DNA of 64,000 bases from assembly GCF_004798705.1 (NCBI RefSeq), contig NZ_CP039290.1, forward strand, positions 2,790,001 through 2,854,000, given 5' to 3'. Below, piece by piece: positions 50,505-58,289 of this stretch. The stretch comes from Arthrobacter sp. PAMC25564 (GTDB lineage Bacteria > Actinomycetota > Actinomycetes > Actinomycetales > Micrococcaceae). Numbering within the stretch: position 1 is the stretch's first letter; every line of letters begins with the position of its first letter. The translations under genes were made by a program, and so were the position numbers. The notes under the pieces were generated by a model. The model was not told where the DNA came from. It did not search any database and worked only from the letters and a program-made list of their open reading frames with translations.

Positions 50505-51053
50505 TCAGGGCTTTGGGCTGAAGCGGAAGTGCAGCTCAGTAATCCCGCGGCCCATCGTCCGGGAGGAGATCAGCTCCAGTGGCGGGGTCGGAGCCTGGAC
50601 CGGAAGCACCTGCTTGCCGCTGCCCAGCACCACCGGGATGATCGAGACGATGAGCTCATCCAGCAGGCCGGCGTCCGCGAACTGCGCCGCCAGGACTCCC
50701 CCGCCGACGATCCAGACGTTCCGCGCCGCTGCCGCTTCCTTGAGGTCCCCGACGAATTCCCCCACGGGTCCGCGGACGAAGGTGATATCCGCGCCAGGCG
50801 GGGCCGGCAGCTCGTGGTGGGTGAAGACCCAGCAGGGCGTTGCGGGGTATGGCCAATTGCCGGGTTCGTGTTCCAACAGCCACGCGTAGGTCTCCCCGCC
50901 CATGACGATGCAGCCGACGTCGGCCATGAAGGCGTCGTAGCTCTCCTTGCCGCCCGCGAAACCGTCGAACTCGAGCAGCCACTCGAGCCTGTCATCGGCA
51001 GTGGCGATGAACCCGTCCAGGGAGGAGGCCACGAAGTATTGGAGACTCGACAT
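50505..51053 (-). CDS. Dihydrofolate reductase-like protein (RibD C-terminal family)
   Basis: A 182-residue protein with the DHFR/RibD-C fold: N-terminal FVASSLDGFIATADDRLEWL, central VGCIVMGGETYAWLL, nucleotide-binding NVWIVGGGVLAAQFADAGLLDEL and C-terminal IIPVVLGSGKQVLP. Proteins of this YyaP/YwjB-like group are NADPH-dependent reductases of unknown substrate and are distinct from the essential FolA. ATG 51053 is preceded by TAGGCT with a 6-nt gap and no Shine-Dalgarno. It is convergent with the thioesterase. Confidence 0.88.
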   Translation of the reverse strand: MSSLQYFVASSLDGFIATADDRLEWLLEFDGFAGGKESYDAFMADVGCIVMGGETYAWLLEHEPGNWPYPATPCWVFTHHELPAPPGADITFVRGPVGEFVGDLKEAAAARNVWIVGGGVLAAQFADAGLLDELIVSIIPVVLGSGKQVLPVQAPTPPLELISSRTMGRGITELHFRFSPKP

Positions 51054-51059
51054 GGCCCC

Positions 51060-51065
51060 AGCCTA
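51060..51065 (-). promoter_or_regulatory. Putative -10 element for leaderless DHFR-like gene
   Basis: TAGGCT on the minus strand is followed by 6 nt (GGGGCC) and ATG 51053. The same hexamer precedes polA. Confidence 0.5.
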
Positions 51066-51091
51066 GCCATTCCGGCCCGGGGTTCCCACGC

Positions 51092-51313
51092 CTATTTGCT
51101 GAAGTACGGAATGATCAGGTAGAGCCCGAAGAGGACGGCCATGCCGCACAGGCCGAAACACAGGTAGGCGAGCGGCCGGACCCAGGCCGGGTTGCTTTCC
51201 CGGACGTCGCCGGCGATCGCGGTCAGCCGGACGCCGAGCGAGTACAGGACCACAACCGTCACCGCCGATACGAGCGTCGCGCCGGCAACCGTGAGAAGTT
51301 CCAACCATTTCAT
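51092..51313 (-). CDS. Small membrane protein coupled to the phosphate transporter
   Basis: A 73-residue protein with two transmembrane helices (about residues 5-30 and 46-70) joined by a short polar loop (TAIAGDVRESNPAW). ATG 51313 overlaps the Pit transporter stop by 4 bp (ATGA), so it is translated with it. I do not recognise a named family; its position suggests an accessory of the transporter, but nothing in the sequence proves this. Confidence 0.75.
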   Translation of the reverse strand: MKWLELLTVAGATLVSAVTVVVLYSLGVRLTAIAGDVRESNPAWVRPLAYLCFGLCGMAVLFGLYLIIPYFSK

Positions 51314-52524
51314 CGCTGGGCATCCTTGTTCTTGCTGGGATCCTTGCCGGGCTTGCCGGCCGACTTCTTCTTGCGGAACTCCACGATCTGGCCCGCTTCC
51401 TCGACCTCGACGGCGTTGTGGTGGCCCACATGGGACTTCCGGGAATGCACGAACATGTAGGAGACAGCGGCCGTGCCTGCCACTGCCGCGATGACGACGC
51501 CGCCCACTCCGGTGTTGACGAGCAGGGCGGTGAGCGCGCCCACTATCCCGGCGGCCGGAAGAGTGAAGAGCCAGCCGACGGCGATCTTCCCGGCGGTGCC
51601 CCAGCGCACCGTGGTTCCCCGGCGCCCCATCCCGGAACCGATGACGGAGCCGGAGGCCACCTGGGTGGTGGACAAGGCAAAGCCCAGGTGTGAGGACGCC
51701 AGGATGGCAGAAGCCGTGCTGGCCTCGGCGGCGAAGCCCTGGGCGGGCTTGACCTCGGTGAGGCCTGCCCCCATGGTGCGGATGATCCGCCAGCCACCGG
51801 CGTAGGTGCCGATCGCGATGGCGAGGGCGCAGGCGCCGATGACCCACCATTGGGGGCCGGAGCCCGCGGCCTGGCTGCCTGCTGCGATCAGGACGAGCGT
51901 GATGATGCCCATGGTCTTCTGCGCGTCGTTGGTGCCGTGGGCAAGGGCCACGAGGCTGGAGGTGAAGATTTGGCCGGTACGGAAGCCGCCGCGCTTCTGG
52001 GTGAGCTTGTCGCCGGTTTCCGGGTTGTGCCGGGAGGTCAGGGCGTAAGCCAGCCTGGTGCACAGGTAGGCCACGCCGCCGGCGATGACCGGCGCAAAGA
52101 CTGCCGGCAGGATGACCTTCTGGAGGACGGACGCGAAATTCACCGAGTCGATGCCGATGCCGGCAATGGCCGCGCCGATCAGGCCGCCGAAAAGGGCGTG
52201 CGAGGAACTCGAGGGCAGCCCCTTGAGCCAGGTGATCATGTTCCACAGAATGGCGCCCATCAGGCCCGCAAAGACCAACTCCGGCGAAATGTGGAAGCCG
52301 TCACCTTCGCGGATGATGCCGCCGGAGACTGTCTTGGCAACCTCGGTGGAGAGAAACGCCCCCACCAGGTTCAGCACGGCCGCCAGGGCCACCGCGGTCT
52401 TCGGTTTGATGGCACCGGTGGCGATGGGCGTGGCCATCGCGTTGGCGGTGTCATGGAATCCATTGGTGAAGTCGAAGAACAGCGCCAGCGCTATGACCAG
52501 CGCCACCATTACGGTGATTCCCAC
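51310..52524 (-). CDS. pit: Inorganic phosphate transporter, Pit family
   Basis: Low-affinity, cation-coupled phosphate importer of the cytoplasmic membrane. The 404-residue product has about ten membrane helices and the duplicated PiT signature: GFHDTANAMATPIATGAI near the N-terminus and LAHGTNDAQKTMGIIT in the second half. The C-terminus is hydrophilic and lysine-rich. GTG 52524 has no strong Shine-Dalgarno. A direct repeat resembling a PhoP box lies at 52592-52613. The gene is followed by a coupled 73-residue membrane protein. Confidence 0.94.
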   Translation of the reverse strand: MGITVMVALVIALALFFDFTNGFHDTANAMATPIATGAIKPKTAVALAAVLNLVGAFLSTEVAKTVSGGIIREGDGFHISPELVFAGLMGAILWNMITWLKGLPSSSSHALFGGLIGAAIAGIGIDSVNFASVLQKVILPAVFAPVIAGGVAYLCTRLAYALTSRHNPETGDKLTQKRGGFRTGQIFTSSLVALAHGTNDAQKTMGIITLVLIAAGSQAAGSGPQWWVIGACALAIAIGTYAGGWRIIRTMGAGLTEVKPAQGFAAEASTASAILASSHLGFALSTTQVASGSVIGSGMGRRGTTVRWGTAGKIAVGWLFTLPAAGIVGALTALLVNTGVGGVVIAAVAGTAAVSYMFVHSRKSHVGHHNAVEVEEAGQIVEFRKKKSAGKPGKDPSKNKDAQR

Positions 52525-52591
52525 CTGTTGCCCAATCTGCAGAGTCGACGGTCAGCAGTTCCACTTCCCCGTTGCCGTCATGCCCCCCAGT

Positions 52592-52613
52592 GTTCATCTG
52601 GTGTTCGGATGAA
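52592..52613. promoter_or_regulatory. Candidate PHO box upstream of pit
   Basis: Two adjacent 11-bp units, GTTCATCTGGT and GTTCGGATGAA, start 68 bp upstream of the pit start, on the opposite strand. They resemble the GTTCA-type direct repeats bound by actinobacterial PhoP. The same bases also form TTCATC-N9-GATGAA, an inverted repeat that could be a site for another regulator. Confidence 0.4.
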
Positions 52614-52710
52614 GTGGCTTGCGGTCTACGGCAATGCAGCTTGAAACCCTATAGATCGTACGCGGGAAAGACGGCGCGGCAAAACAACCGACGGTCCCGC
52701 CGGAGATGCG

Positions 52711-52743
52711 GAATGCCGGGCACTTGTCCGGTGCCCGGCATTC
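52711..52743. terminator. Hairpin between the hydroxylase gene and pit
   Basis: A 13-bp perfect stem, GAATGCCGGGCAC with its complement, closes on a 7-nt loop. It lies 46 nt after the 3-hydroxybenzoate hydroxylase stop (minus strand). The T-run (TTTTT, 52746-52750) is on the plus-strand side, so the U-tract would serve a plus-strand transcript. It probably isolates pit from the aromatic island. Confidence 0.7.
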
Positions 52744-52789
52744 CGTTTTTACGCTTCTTTCACCGCTTCACGGGCGGCGGGGGGGCGCC

Positions 52790-54040
52790 TCAGGCGGGGA
52801 TGTGCGCCCGGCGTGCCGGGCTTTCCGCGGCGGGGATGCCCTCGCCGGTCTGGCCGTACAGCCAGTCGTTGTACTGGAAGTCGTTGTCCTTGCGGCTCTT
52901 GAACAGGAGGTTCCGCAGGGTCCGGGCCAGGCCGGAGACGTGCCAGGATTCGCCCCAGACGCGGGCGGTGCGCTGGACCCGGGCGGTGCGGCCGGCGCGG
53001 CGTGAGTTGAATTCACGGATGGCGTCGTCCCAGGCTGCCGGGTTGACCCCTTCCGCGGTGAAGACCGTGCCGTTGCTGACGTCCTGCAGCGCCGCGGCAT
53101 CCTCGAGGGCCTGGCAGGCGCCCTGGGCGAGGTACTGCAGCATCGGGTGGGCGGCGTCGCCCATCAGGACCATCCGGCCGGCGACCCAGTTTTCGATCGG
53201 GTCGCGGTCGTACATGGGCCAGCGGATGCCGGTGGCCAGGTTCTTCAGTGCGGCCTGGACCTCGGGCACACAGTCCTTGTAGGCTGCCTCGAGTTCATCG
53301 ACGCCGCCGTACTGTTCCTCACCGCGCTCGAAGGAGGGCGACTTGAACACGGCCACGGTGTTCAGCAGTTCACCCTTGCGCAGCGGGTACTGCACGAGGT
53401 GGCAATTCGGTCCGAGGTAGACGATGACGTCTTCCAGGTCGGCCTTCGGCGTGTTTTCGGTGATCGGAACGGTGCCGCGGTAGGCCACGTAGGCCGAGGG
53501 GACCGGCTCGTCGCTTGCCACCAGCGGGCGCAAGGTGGACTTCAGTCCGTCGGCGCCGATGACGACGTCGGCTGCGTAGTCCACGCCGGCTGCCGTGTGG
53601 GCGACGCCGCGGCCGTTGACGGTTTCCACGCTTTCGACCATAACGTCGTTCACGAGCTTGACGCCCGCAGCCTCACAGCCTTCGAGCAGGACGCGGTGGA
53701 GGTCGCTGCGGTGGATCACGACGTACGGTGCGCCGTAGCGTTCCTCGAATTCGTCGCCCAGGGTCTGGCGGGTGAGCTCTTCGCCGGTCACGGCATCGCG
53801 GAAGACGAGGTGCTTGGGCTGGACACCGATTTCCAGCGCCTTCTCCAGCAGGCCCCAGCGCCGCAGGACGCGGGAGGCGTTCGGCGCCATCTGCAGGCCC
53901 GCTCCGACCTCACCGAATTCGGGGGCCCGTTCCACGAGGGTCACGTTCGCGCCGTTTTCGCGCAGTGCGAGGGCACCGGCCAGTCCGGCCATTCCCCCTC
54001 CGATGACCAGGACATCGGTGGCCTTGGCGTGCTCAGACAT
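52790..54040 (-). CDS. 3-hydroxybenzoate 6-monooxygenase (FAD-dependent)
   Basis: Hydroxylates 3-hydroxybenzoate to gentisate with NAD(P)H and oxygen. The 416-residue single-component flavin hydroxylase has the FAD loop VIGGGMAGLAGALALRENG at residues 12-30, the DG motif GADGLKSTLR (about 160) and the GD motif VLMGDAAHPMLQYLAQGACQ (in pieces near 290-310). Similar enzymes hydroxylate salicylate; the adjacent complete gentisate pathway favours the 3-hydroxybenzoate assignment. ATG 54040 has AAGGAG about 8 nt upstream and overlaps the MFS stop by 8 bp. Confidence 0.87.
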   Translation of the reverse strand: MSEHAKATDVLVIGGGMAGLAGALALRENGANVTLVERAPEFGEVGAGLQMAPNASRVLRRWGLLEKALEIGVQPKHLVFRDAVTGEELTRQTLGDEFEERYGAPYVVIHRSDLHRVLLEGCEAAGVKLVNDVMVESVETVNGRGVAHTAAGVDYAADVVIGADGLKSTLRPLVASDEPVPSAYVAYRGTVPITENTPKADLEDVIVYLGPNCHLVQYPLRKGELLNTVAVFKSPSFERGEEQYGGVDELEAAYKDCVPEVQAALKNLATGIRWPMYDRDPIENWVAGRMVLMGDAAHPMLQYLAQGACQALEDAAALQDVSNGTVFTAEGVNPAAWDDAIREFNSRRAGRTARVQRTARVWGESWHVSGLARTLRNLLFKSRKDNDFQYNDWLYGQTGEGIPAAESPARRAHIPA

Positions 54041-55337
54041 TGCTAACTCCTTGTGAGGTTGTTGATTTTGACTTAAGGTTGATGCCGACCGCAGCCAGCA
54101 GTACCGCCGCGACAGCTGCTGCCGCGGCGAAGGCGAGGAAGTTCGAATTGACGCCCAGCCCGGCGGCCAGCAGGAGGCCTCCGACCTGGGGTGCTGCGAC
54201 GGCTCCGATGCGGCCTACGCCCAGGGCCCAGCCGAGGGCGGTTCCGCGGAGGTGGCCGGGGTAATGGCTCGCAACGGCGGCGATGATGAGGCACTGCGTG
54301 CCGTGGGTGCCGACGCCGGCGAGGACGAGCATTAGGTACACGACGCCGACAGACGGTCCGGTGACGAGGACCACGAGGGCGGCTGCGGCGACGGCCGCCG
54401 CGGCGATCGCCGTCCGTACCGGACCGAAGCGGGTGCCGGCCCAGGCCGTGATGACCGAACCGGCCACGGCACCGAGGTTCAGGGCCAGGGCGAAGGTCAG
54501 GGCGGAGCCCAGATTGTAGCCTGCCAGCTGCATGAGGTTCGGCAGCCAGGTCCCCAGTCCGTACCAGGCGAACAAAGTGGCCAGCGTTGCCAGCGCGAAG
54601 AGCACGCTGATGCCCAGGTAGGGGGCGCGAAGCAGCGAGGAGAAGCCGGCCGGCTCCTTGATCTTCGTGGCGCCGCGGCTCGGGGCGAGTGTCTCGGGGA
54701 GGAAGCGCAGGCCCAGCGGGACGACCACGAGCAGGGCGACAACGGCAACGAGGAACATGGCCGGCCAGCCGAACGCGGGGATCAGCGGGATGCCGACGAG
54801 GGCCGCAATGGATCCGCCGATCGGGACGCCGGACATCATCAGCGTCGCGATGGTGGACCGCCATTTGGCGGGCACCAGCTCGGCGACAAGGGCGTTGGCT
54901 GAGGGCACGAGCCCACCGAGTCCAATCCCGGCGAGAAGGCGCATGGCACCGAAGAACGGCGCGTTCGGGGCGAACGCACAGAGGATCGTGAAGAACGAGA
55001 AGACAATGGCGCAGGCAAGGATGGTGCGGCGACGGCCCCAGGAGTCGGCCATCCGGCCGGCAAAGATCGCTCCGATCATCATGCCCAGGAAGGCCATGGA
55101 TCCGATGGTGCCGGCGGTGGCCTTCGTCAGGCCCCAGCCGGTCTCAGAGATCAGCGACGACTGGACCGTGCCGTAGACGATGAGGTCGTAACCATCGAAA
55201 ACCACGAGGAGCCAGCAGACAAGGACGGCAAGGGCGGACTGTCGCGAAAAACCGGATCCAGGTCCCTTGCCTGTGGCGGGCCCGGAGGCAAGCGGTGTTA
55301 GCTGCTCCGGCGCTGCAGCAGAAGGTTTGTGATTCAT
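54033..55337 (-). CDS. MFS aromatic-acid:proton symporter (AAHS family)
   Basis: A 434-residue permease with twelve predicted membrane helices. VVFDGYDLIVYGTV in helix 1 is the DGYD-type motif of aromatic-acid/H+ symporters such as PcaK and GenK, and GRMADSWGRRRTI is the MFS loop 2-3 signature. It probably imports 3-hydroxybenzoate and/or gentisate. ATG 55337 has no clear Shine-Dalgarno. It is divergent from the IclR gene with 48 bp between the start codons, which contain two inverted repeats. It is coupled with the hydroxylase downstream. Confidence 0.9.
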   Translation of the reverse strand: MNHKPSAAAPEQLTPLASGPATGKGPGSGFSRQSALAVLVCWLLVVFDGYDLIVYGTVQSSLISETGWGLTKATAGTIGSMAFLGMMIGAIFAGRMADSWGRRRTILACAIVFSFFTILCAFAPNAPFFGAMRLLAGIGLGGLVPSANALVAELVPAKWRSTIATLMMSGVPIGGSIAALVGIPLIPAFGWPAMFLVAVVALLVVVPLGLRFLPETLAPSRGATKIKEPAGFSSLLRAPYLGISVLFALATLATLFAWYGLGTWLPNLMQLAGYNLGSALTFALALNLGAVAGSVITAWAGTRFGPVRTAIAAAAVAAAALVVLVTGPSVGVVYLMLVLAGVGTHGTQCLIIAAVASHYPGHLRGTALGWALGVGRIGAVAAPQVGGLLLAAGLGVNSNFLAFAAAAAVAAVLLAAVGINLKSKSTTSQGVSNV

Positions 55338-55352
55338 CCCACTACTGTCGTC

Positions 55353-55367
55353 TTCACCGCAGGTGAA
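55353..55367. promoter_or_regulatory. Inverted repeat TTCACC-GCA-GGTGAA in the MFS/iclR promoter
   Basis: A perfect 6-bp inverted repeat with a 3-bp spacer lies in the 48-bp divergent promoter region, 16 bp upstream of the MFS start and 7 bp from the iclR -10 element. It could be an operator for the IclR regulator or for another aromatic-acid sensor. Confidence 0.45.
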
Positions 55368-55373
55368 CCACAA

Positions 55374-55379
55374 TACAAT
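55374..55379 (+). promoter_or_regulatory. Putative -10 element for leaderless iclR
   Basis: TACAAT is followed by 6 nt and GTG 55386, with no Shine-Dalgarno. The candidate operator at 55378-55393 covers its end and the predicted transcription start, which would give direct autorepression. Confidence 0.6.
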
Positions 55380-55393
55380 TCTGATGTGCAGAA
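55378..55393. promoter_or_regulatory. Candidate IclR operator, copy 1 (ATTCTG-N5-CAGAAc)
   Basis: ATTCTG-atgtg-CAGAA spans the predicted iclR transcription start and start codon. The same arms and spacing recur at 56231-56247 in front of the gentisate dioxygenase gene. IclR-type gentisate regulators such as GenR of Corynebacterium use comparable AT-rich inverted repeats. Confidence 0.6.
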
Positions 55394-56207
55394 CAAGCCA
55401 TCAGCCAGGATCTCCCGGAGACCCATCCAGAAGCGGCCCACCTATTCCATCGAAGCAGTGGACAACGCCCTGCAGCTCCTGCAGCTCCTGCGCGACGGCG
55501 GCGCCCTGCGGCTCAAGGACGCCGCCGCCGAGCTCGGGGTGGCACCGTCCACCGCGCACCGGCTGCTCGCCATGCTCGTCTACCGGGGCTTCGCCGTCCA
55601 GGATGAAACGCGCCGCTACGTTCCGGGCCCCGCAATGGGCGTGGGGCCGGCCGGACTCAGCTGGACCCGGCTGTTGCGCGGCCTCGCACTGCCCCACATG
55701 GAACTCCTCTCGGGCCGGCTCAATGAAACGGTCAACCTCATGGTCCGGGTGGGTACGAAAGTCCGGTTTCTGGCGACTGTCGAGGGAGACAATGTGCTCC
55801 GCGTGGGCGACCGGCAGGGAACTGTCCTGCCCGCCAACAAGACCTCCGGCGGCAAGGCCATGCTGGCCGACCTGGAACCGCCGATGCTCGAAAAGCTGTT
55901 CCGCAGCAACAGTGCTGATACTGGTGCCGATGCTATTCCGGAGGGCGAATACCCGGCATTCCTGCGCGAGCTGGACGCCATCCGCAGCAACGGTTTCGCC
56001 GCAAATTTCGAGGGCACCGAGGACGGCGTCAGTGCCCTCGGGATCGCGCTGCGCAACCGGCGCGGACAGGTCGTGGGGGCGCTCAGCGTCGCCACTCCGG
56101 CGACCCGCTTCCGCAGCGTTTTCGACGCCGGGCTGGTGGCCGCCATGCGTGAAACCTGCCGCCAGCTGGAGATCGAGATCGCAGCCAATCCCGCGGAGCC
56201 GGACTGA
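55386..56207 (+). CDS. IclR-family regulator of the gentisate island
   Basis: A 273-residue regulator with an N-terminal winged HTH (SIEAVDNALQLLQLL ... LRLKDAAAELGVAPSTAHRLLAML, residues about 22-70) and a C-terminal effector-binding domain (ALGIALRNRRGQVVGALSVA near 220). IclR proteins often control aromatic-acid degradation and bind a pathway intermediate. GTG 55386 follows a TACAAT hexamer by 6 nt, so it is probably leaderless. It is flanked by the MFS/hydroxylase pair (divergent) and the gentisate genes (downstream), the usual position of a pathway regulator. Confidence 0.92.
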   Translation: MQNKPSARISRRPIQKRPTYSIEAVDNALQLLQLLRDGGALRLKDAAAELGVAPSTAHRLLAMLVYRGFAVQDETRRYVPGPAMGVGPAGLSWTRLLRGLALPHMELLSGRLNETVNLMVRVGTKVRFLATVEGDNVLRVGDRQGTVLPANKTSGGKAMLADLEPPMLEKLFRSNSADTGADAIPEGEYPAFLRELDAIRSNGFAANFEGTEDGVSALGIALRNRRGQVVGALSVATPATRFRSVFDAGLVAAMRETCRQLEIEIAANPAEPD

Positions 56208-56230
56208 TCCCGGCCCGGACCCGGGCGGTG

Positions 56231-56247
56231 ATTCTGTTCTGCAGAAT
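56231..56247. promoter_or_regulatory. Candidate IclR operator, copy 2 (ATTCTG-N5-CAGAAT)
   Basis: A perfect 6-bp inverted repeat with 5-bp spacer lies 79 bp upstream of the gentisate dioxygenase start. It contains a nested 10-bp palindrome, TTCTGCAGAA. A further partial site, AGAA-ccg-TTCTGCA, lies near 56294-56306. Identity of arms and spacing with the copy at 55378 is the main support. Confidence 0.6.
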
Positions 56248-56325
56248 ATGTTGGATGTCACACACCCGGCTCCGTAGAGTCGGCATACGCCTAAGAACCG
56301 TTCTGCAATAACCGAGGAGGTCCAC

Positions 56326-57471
56326 GTGTCCATCAGCGCCGAGAACACCACGCATGAGTCAGTCGCCGCGCAGCACATCGCTGCGGAGCCGACGCCGGAG
56401 GAGGCTGCCCAGCTGGAGCAGCTGTACCAGGACTTTGAGTCCGAGAACCTGATCCCGCTGTGGACCGAGATCGCGGACCTGATGCCGATGGTCCCCACGC
56501 CCAAAGCCGTTCCGCACGTCTGGCGCTGGAACGATCTGTACCCGCTGGCCGCGCGCGCCGGTGACCTGGTGCCGGTGGGCCGGGGCGGGGAACGCCGTGC
56601 GATCGCCCTGGCGAATCCGGGCCTGGGCAAGACCCCGTACGCGACCCCCACGCTGTGGGCCGCGATCCAGTACCTCGGTGCCCGTGAGACCGCCCCGGAG
56701 CACCGCCACTCCCAGAACGCGTTCCGCTTCGTCGTCGAGGGCGAGGGCGTCTGGACCGTTGTGAACGGGGATCCGGTGCGGATGTCGCGCGGGGATTTCC
56801 TGCTGACCCCGGGCTGGAACTTCCACGGCCACCACAACGACACCGATGAGCCGATGGCGTGGATCGACGGCCTGGACATCCCGTTCGTGCACTACGCCGA
56901 CGCCGGGTTCTTCGAGTTCGGCACCGAGCGGGTCACCGACGAGGCGACCCCGGACATCTCCCGTTCCGAGCGGCTCTGGGCGCACCCGGGCCTGCGCCCG
57001 CTCTCGGGCCTGGATGACACCACGAGCTCCCCCATCGCGGCGTACCGCTGGGAATACACCGACCGGGCCCTGGCCGAGCAGCTGCTGCTCGAGGACGAGG
57101 GCCACCCGGCCACGGTGTCCCAGGGCCACGCCGCGGTCCGCTACACCAACCCCACCACGGGCGGGGACGTGATGCCCACCATCCGGGCCGAGTTCCACCG
57201 CCTCCGCGCCGGGGCCGGCACCGAGACCGTCCGTGAGGTCGGTTCCAGTGTCTGGCAGGTCTTCGAAGGCACCGGCACGGTGGTCCTGAACGGGGAAACG
57301 AAGAACCTGGCCAAGGGTGACCTGTTCGTCGTCCCGTCCTGGGCCGCCTGGTCCCTTCAGGCGGACCTTCAGGCCGGGACGGAATTCGACCTGTTCCGCT
57401 TCAGCGACGCCCCCATTTTCGAACGCCTGAACTTCAACCGCACCTACATCGAAGGACGCAACAACAAATGA
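56326..57471 (+). CDS. Gentisate 1,2-dioxygenase
   Basis: Cleaves gentisate to maleylpyruvate using Fe(II) and oxygen. The 381-residue bicupin protein has the first cupin iron-binding region APEHRHSQNAFRFVVEGEG (near residues 123-141; His residues in HRH) and RGDFLLTPGWNFHGHHN further on, plus a second, degenerate cupin near residues 285-355. GTG 56326 has a strong GAGGAGG about 7 nt upstream. A candidate operator lies at 56231. It is the first gene of a three-gene operon; the next start overlaps its stop by 4 bp. Confidence 0.93.
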   Translation: MSISAENTTHESVAAQHIAAEPTPEEAAQLEQLYQDFESENLIPLWTEIADLMPMVPTPKAVPHVWRWNDLYPLAARAGDLVPVGRGGERRAIALANPGLGKTPYATPTLWAAIQYLGARETAPEHRHSQNAFRFVVEGEGVWTVVNGDPVRMSRGDFLLTPGWNFHGHHNDTDEPMAWIDGLDIPFVHYADAGFFEFGTERVTDEATPDISRSERLWAHPGLRPLSGLDDTTSSPIAAYRWEYTDRALAEQLLLEDEGHPATVSQGHAAVRYTNPTTGGDVMPTIRAEFHRLRAGAGTETVREVGSSVWQVFEGTGTVVLNGETKNLAKGDLFVVPSWAAWSLQADLQAGTEFDLFRFSDAPIFERLNFNRTYIEGRNNK

Positions 57472-58289
57472 GACTCCTCACCCTCCGCACCAAGAACGGA
57501 ACCAAGGCAGTGCGCCAGGACGGGACCACCCTGACCGAGATCGACGGCTTCGCCAACGTCGGGGAACTGCTCAACACCGCCGGCTGGGAGGCCACCGCGA
57601 AGGCCGCGGCCGGTGCCACGCACCCGCTTGAGGGCGCGGACCTGGACGCCGTCGTCCCGTTCCCGGGCAAGATCATCTGCGTCGGGCACAACTACCGCAA
57701 CCACATCAAGGAAATGGGCCGGGAAGTCCCGGAGTACCCCACCCTGTTCGCCAAGTACCAGGAATCCCTGATCGGCCCGAACGATGACCTGGCCCTGCCG
57801 CAGGAATCGTCCACGGTCGACTGGGAATCCGAACTCGCCGTCGTGATCGGCAAGAAGGGCCGCCGGATCGCCGAAGCCGACGCCGCGGACCACATCGCCG
57901 GCTACGCCGTCCTGAACGACGTGTCCATGCGCGACTACCAGTTCCGCACCATCCAGTGGCTGCAGGGCAAGACCTGGGAGAAGTCCACCCCGTTCGGCCC
58001 CGCCCTGGTCACCAAGGACGAATTCAGCGGCGGCCTGATGACCACCGCGGTCGACGGCGAGATCCAGCAGCAGACCCCCACCAACGACGTCGTCTTCACC
58101 CCGGAATTCCTGGTCTCCTACATCTCCACCATCATCACCCTGAACCCCGGCGACGTCATCGCCACCGGCACCCCCGGAGGCGTGGGCCACGCCCAGGACC
58201 CCAAGCGCTACCTCCAGGAAGGCCAGCTCCTGGTCACCACCATCGAGGGACTGGGCCAGCTGAAGAACCGCGTCGTCAAGGAAGCCTGA
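57468..58289 (+). CDS. Fumarylpyruvate hydrolase (FAH family)
   Basis: Splits fumarylpyruvate into fumarate and pyruvate, the last step of the gentisate pathway. The 273-residue fumarylacetoacetate-hydrolase-fold product has the metal-binding region IICVGHNYRNHIKEMG (about residue 67), VDWESELAVVIGKKGR (near 121) and TPGGVGHAQDP near the C-terminus. FAH proteins vary in substrate; the operon context makes fumarylpyruvate the best assignment. ATG 57468 overlaps the dioxygenase stop by 4 bp. Confidence 0.88.
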   Translation: MRLLTLRTKNGTKAVRQDGTTLTEIDGFANVGELLNTAGWEATAKAAAGATHPLEGADLDAVVPFPGKIICVGHNYRNHIKEMGREVPEYPTLFAKYQESLIGPNDDLALPQESSTVDWESELAVVIGKKGRRIAEADAADHIAGYAVLNDVSMRDYQFRTIQWLQGKTWEKSTPFGPALVTKDEFSGGLMTTAVDGEIQQQTPTNDVVFTPEFLVSYISTIITLNPGDVIATGTPGGVGHAQDPKRYLQEGQLLVTTIEGLGQLKNRVVKEA

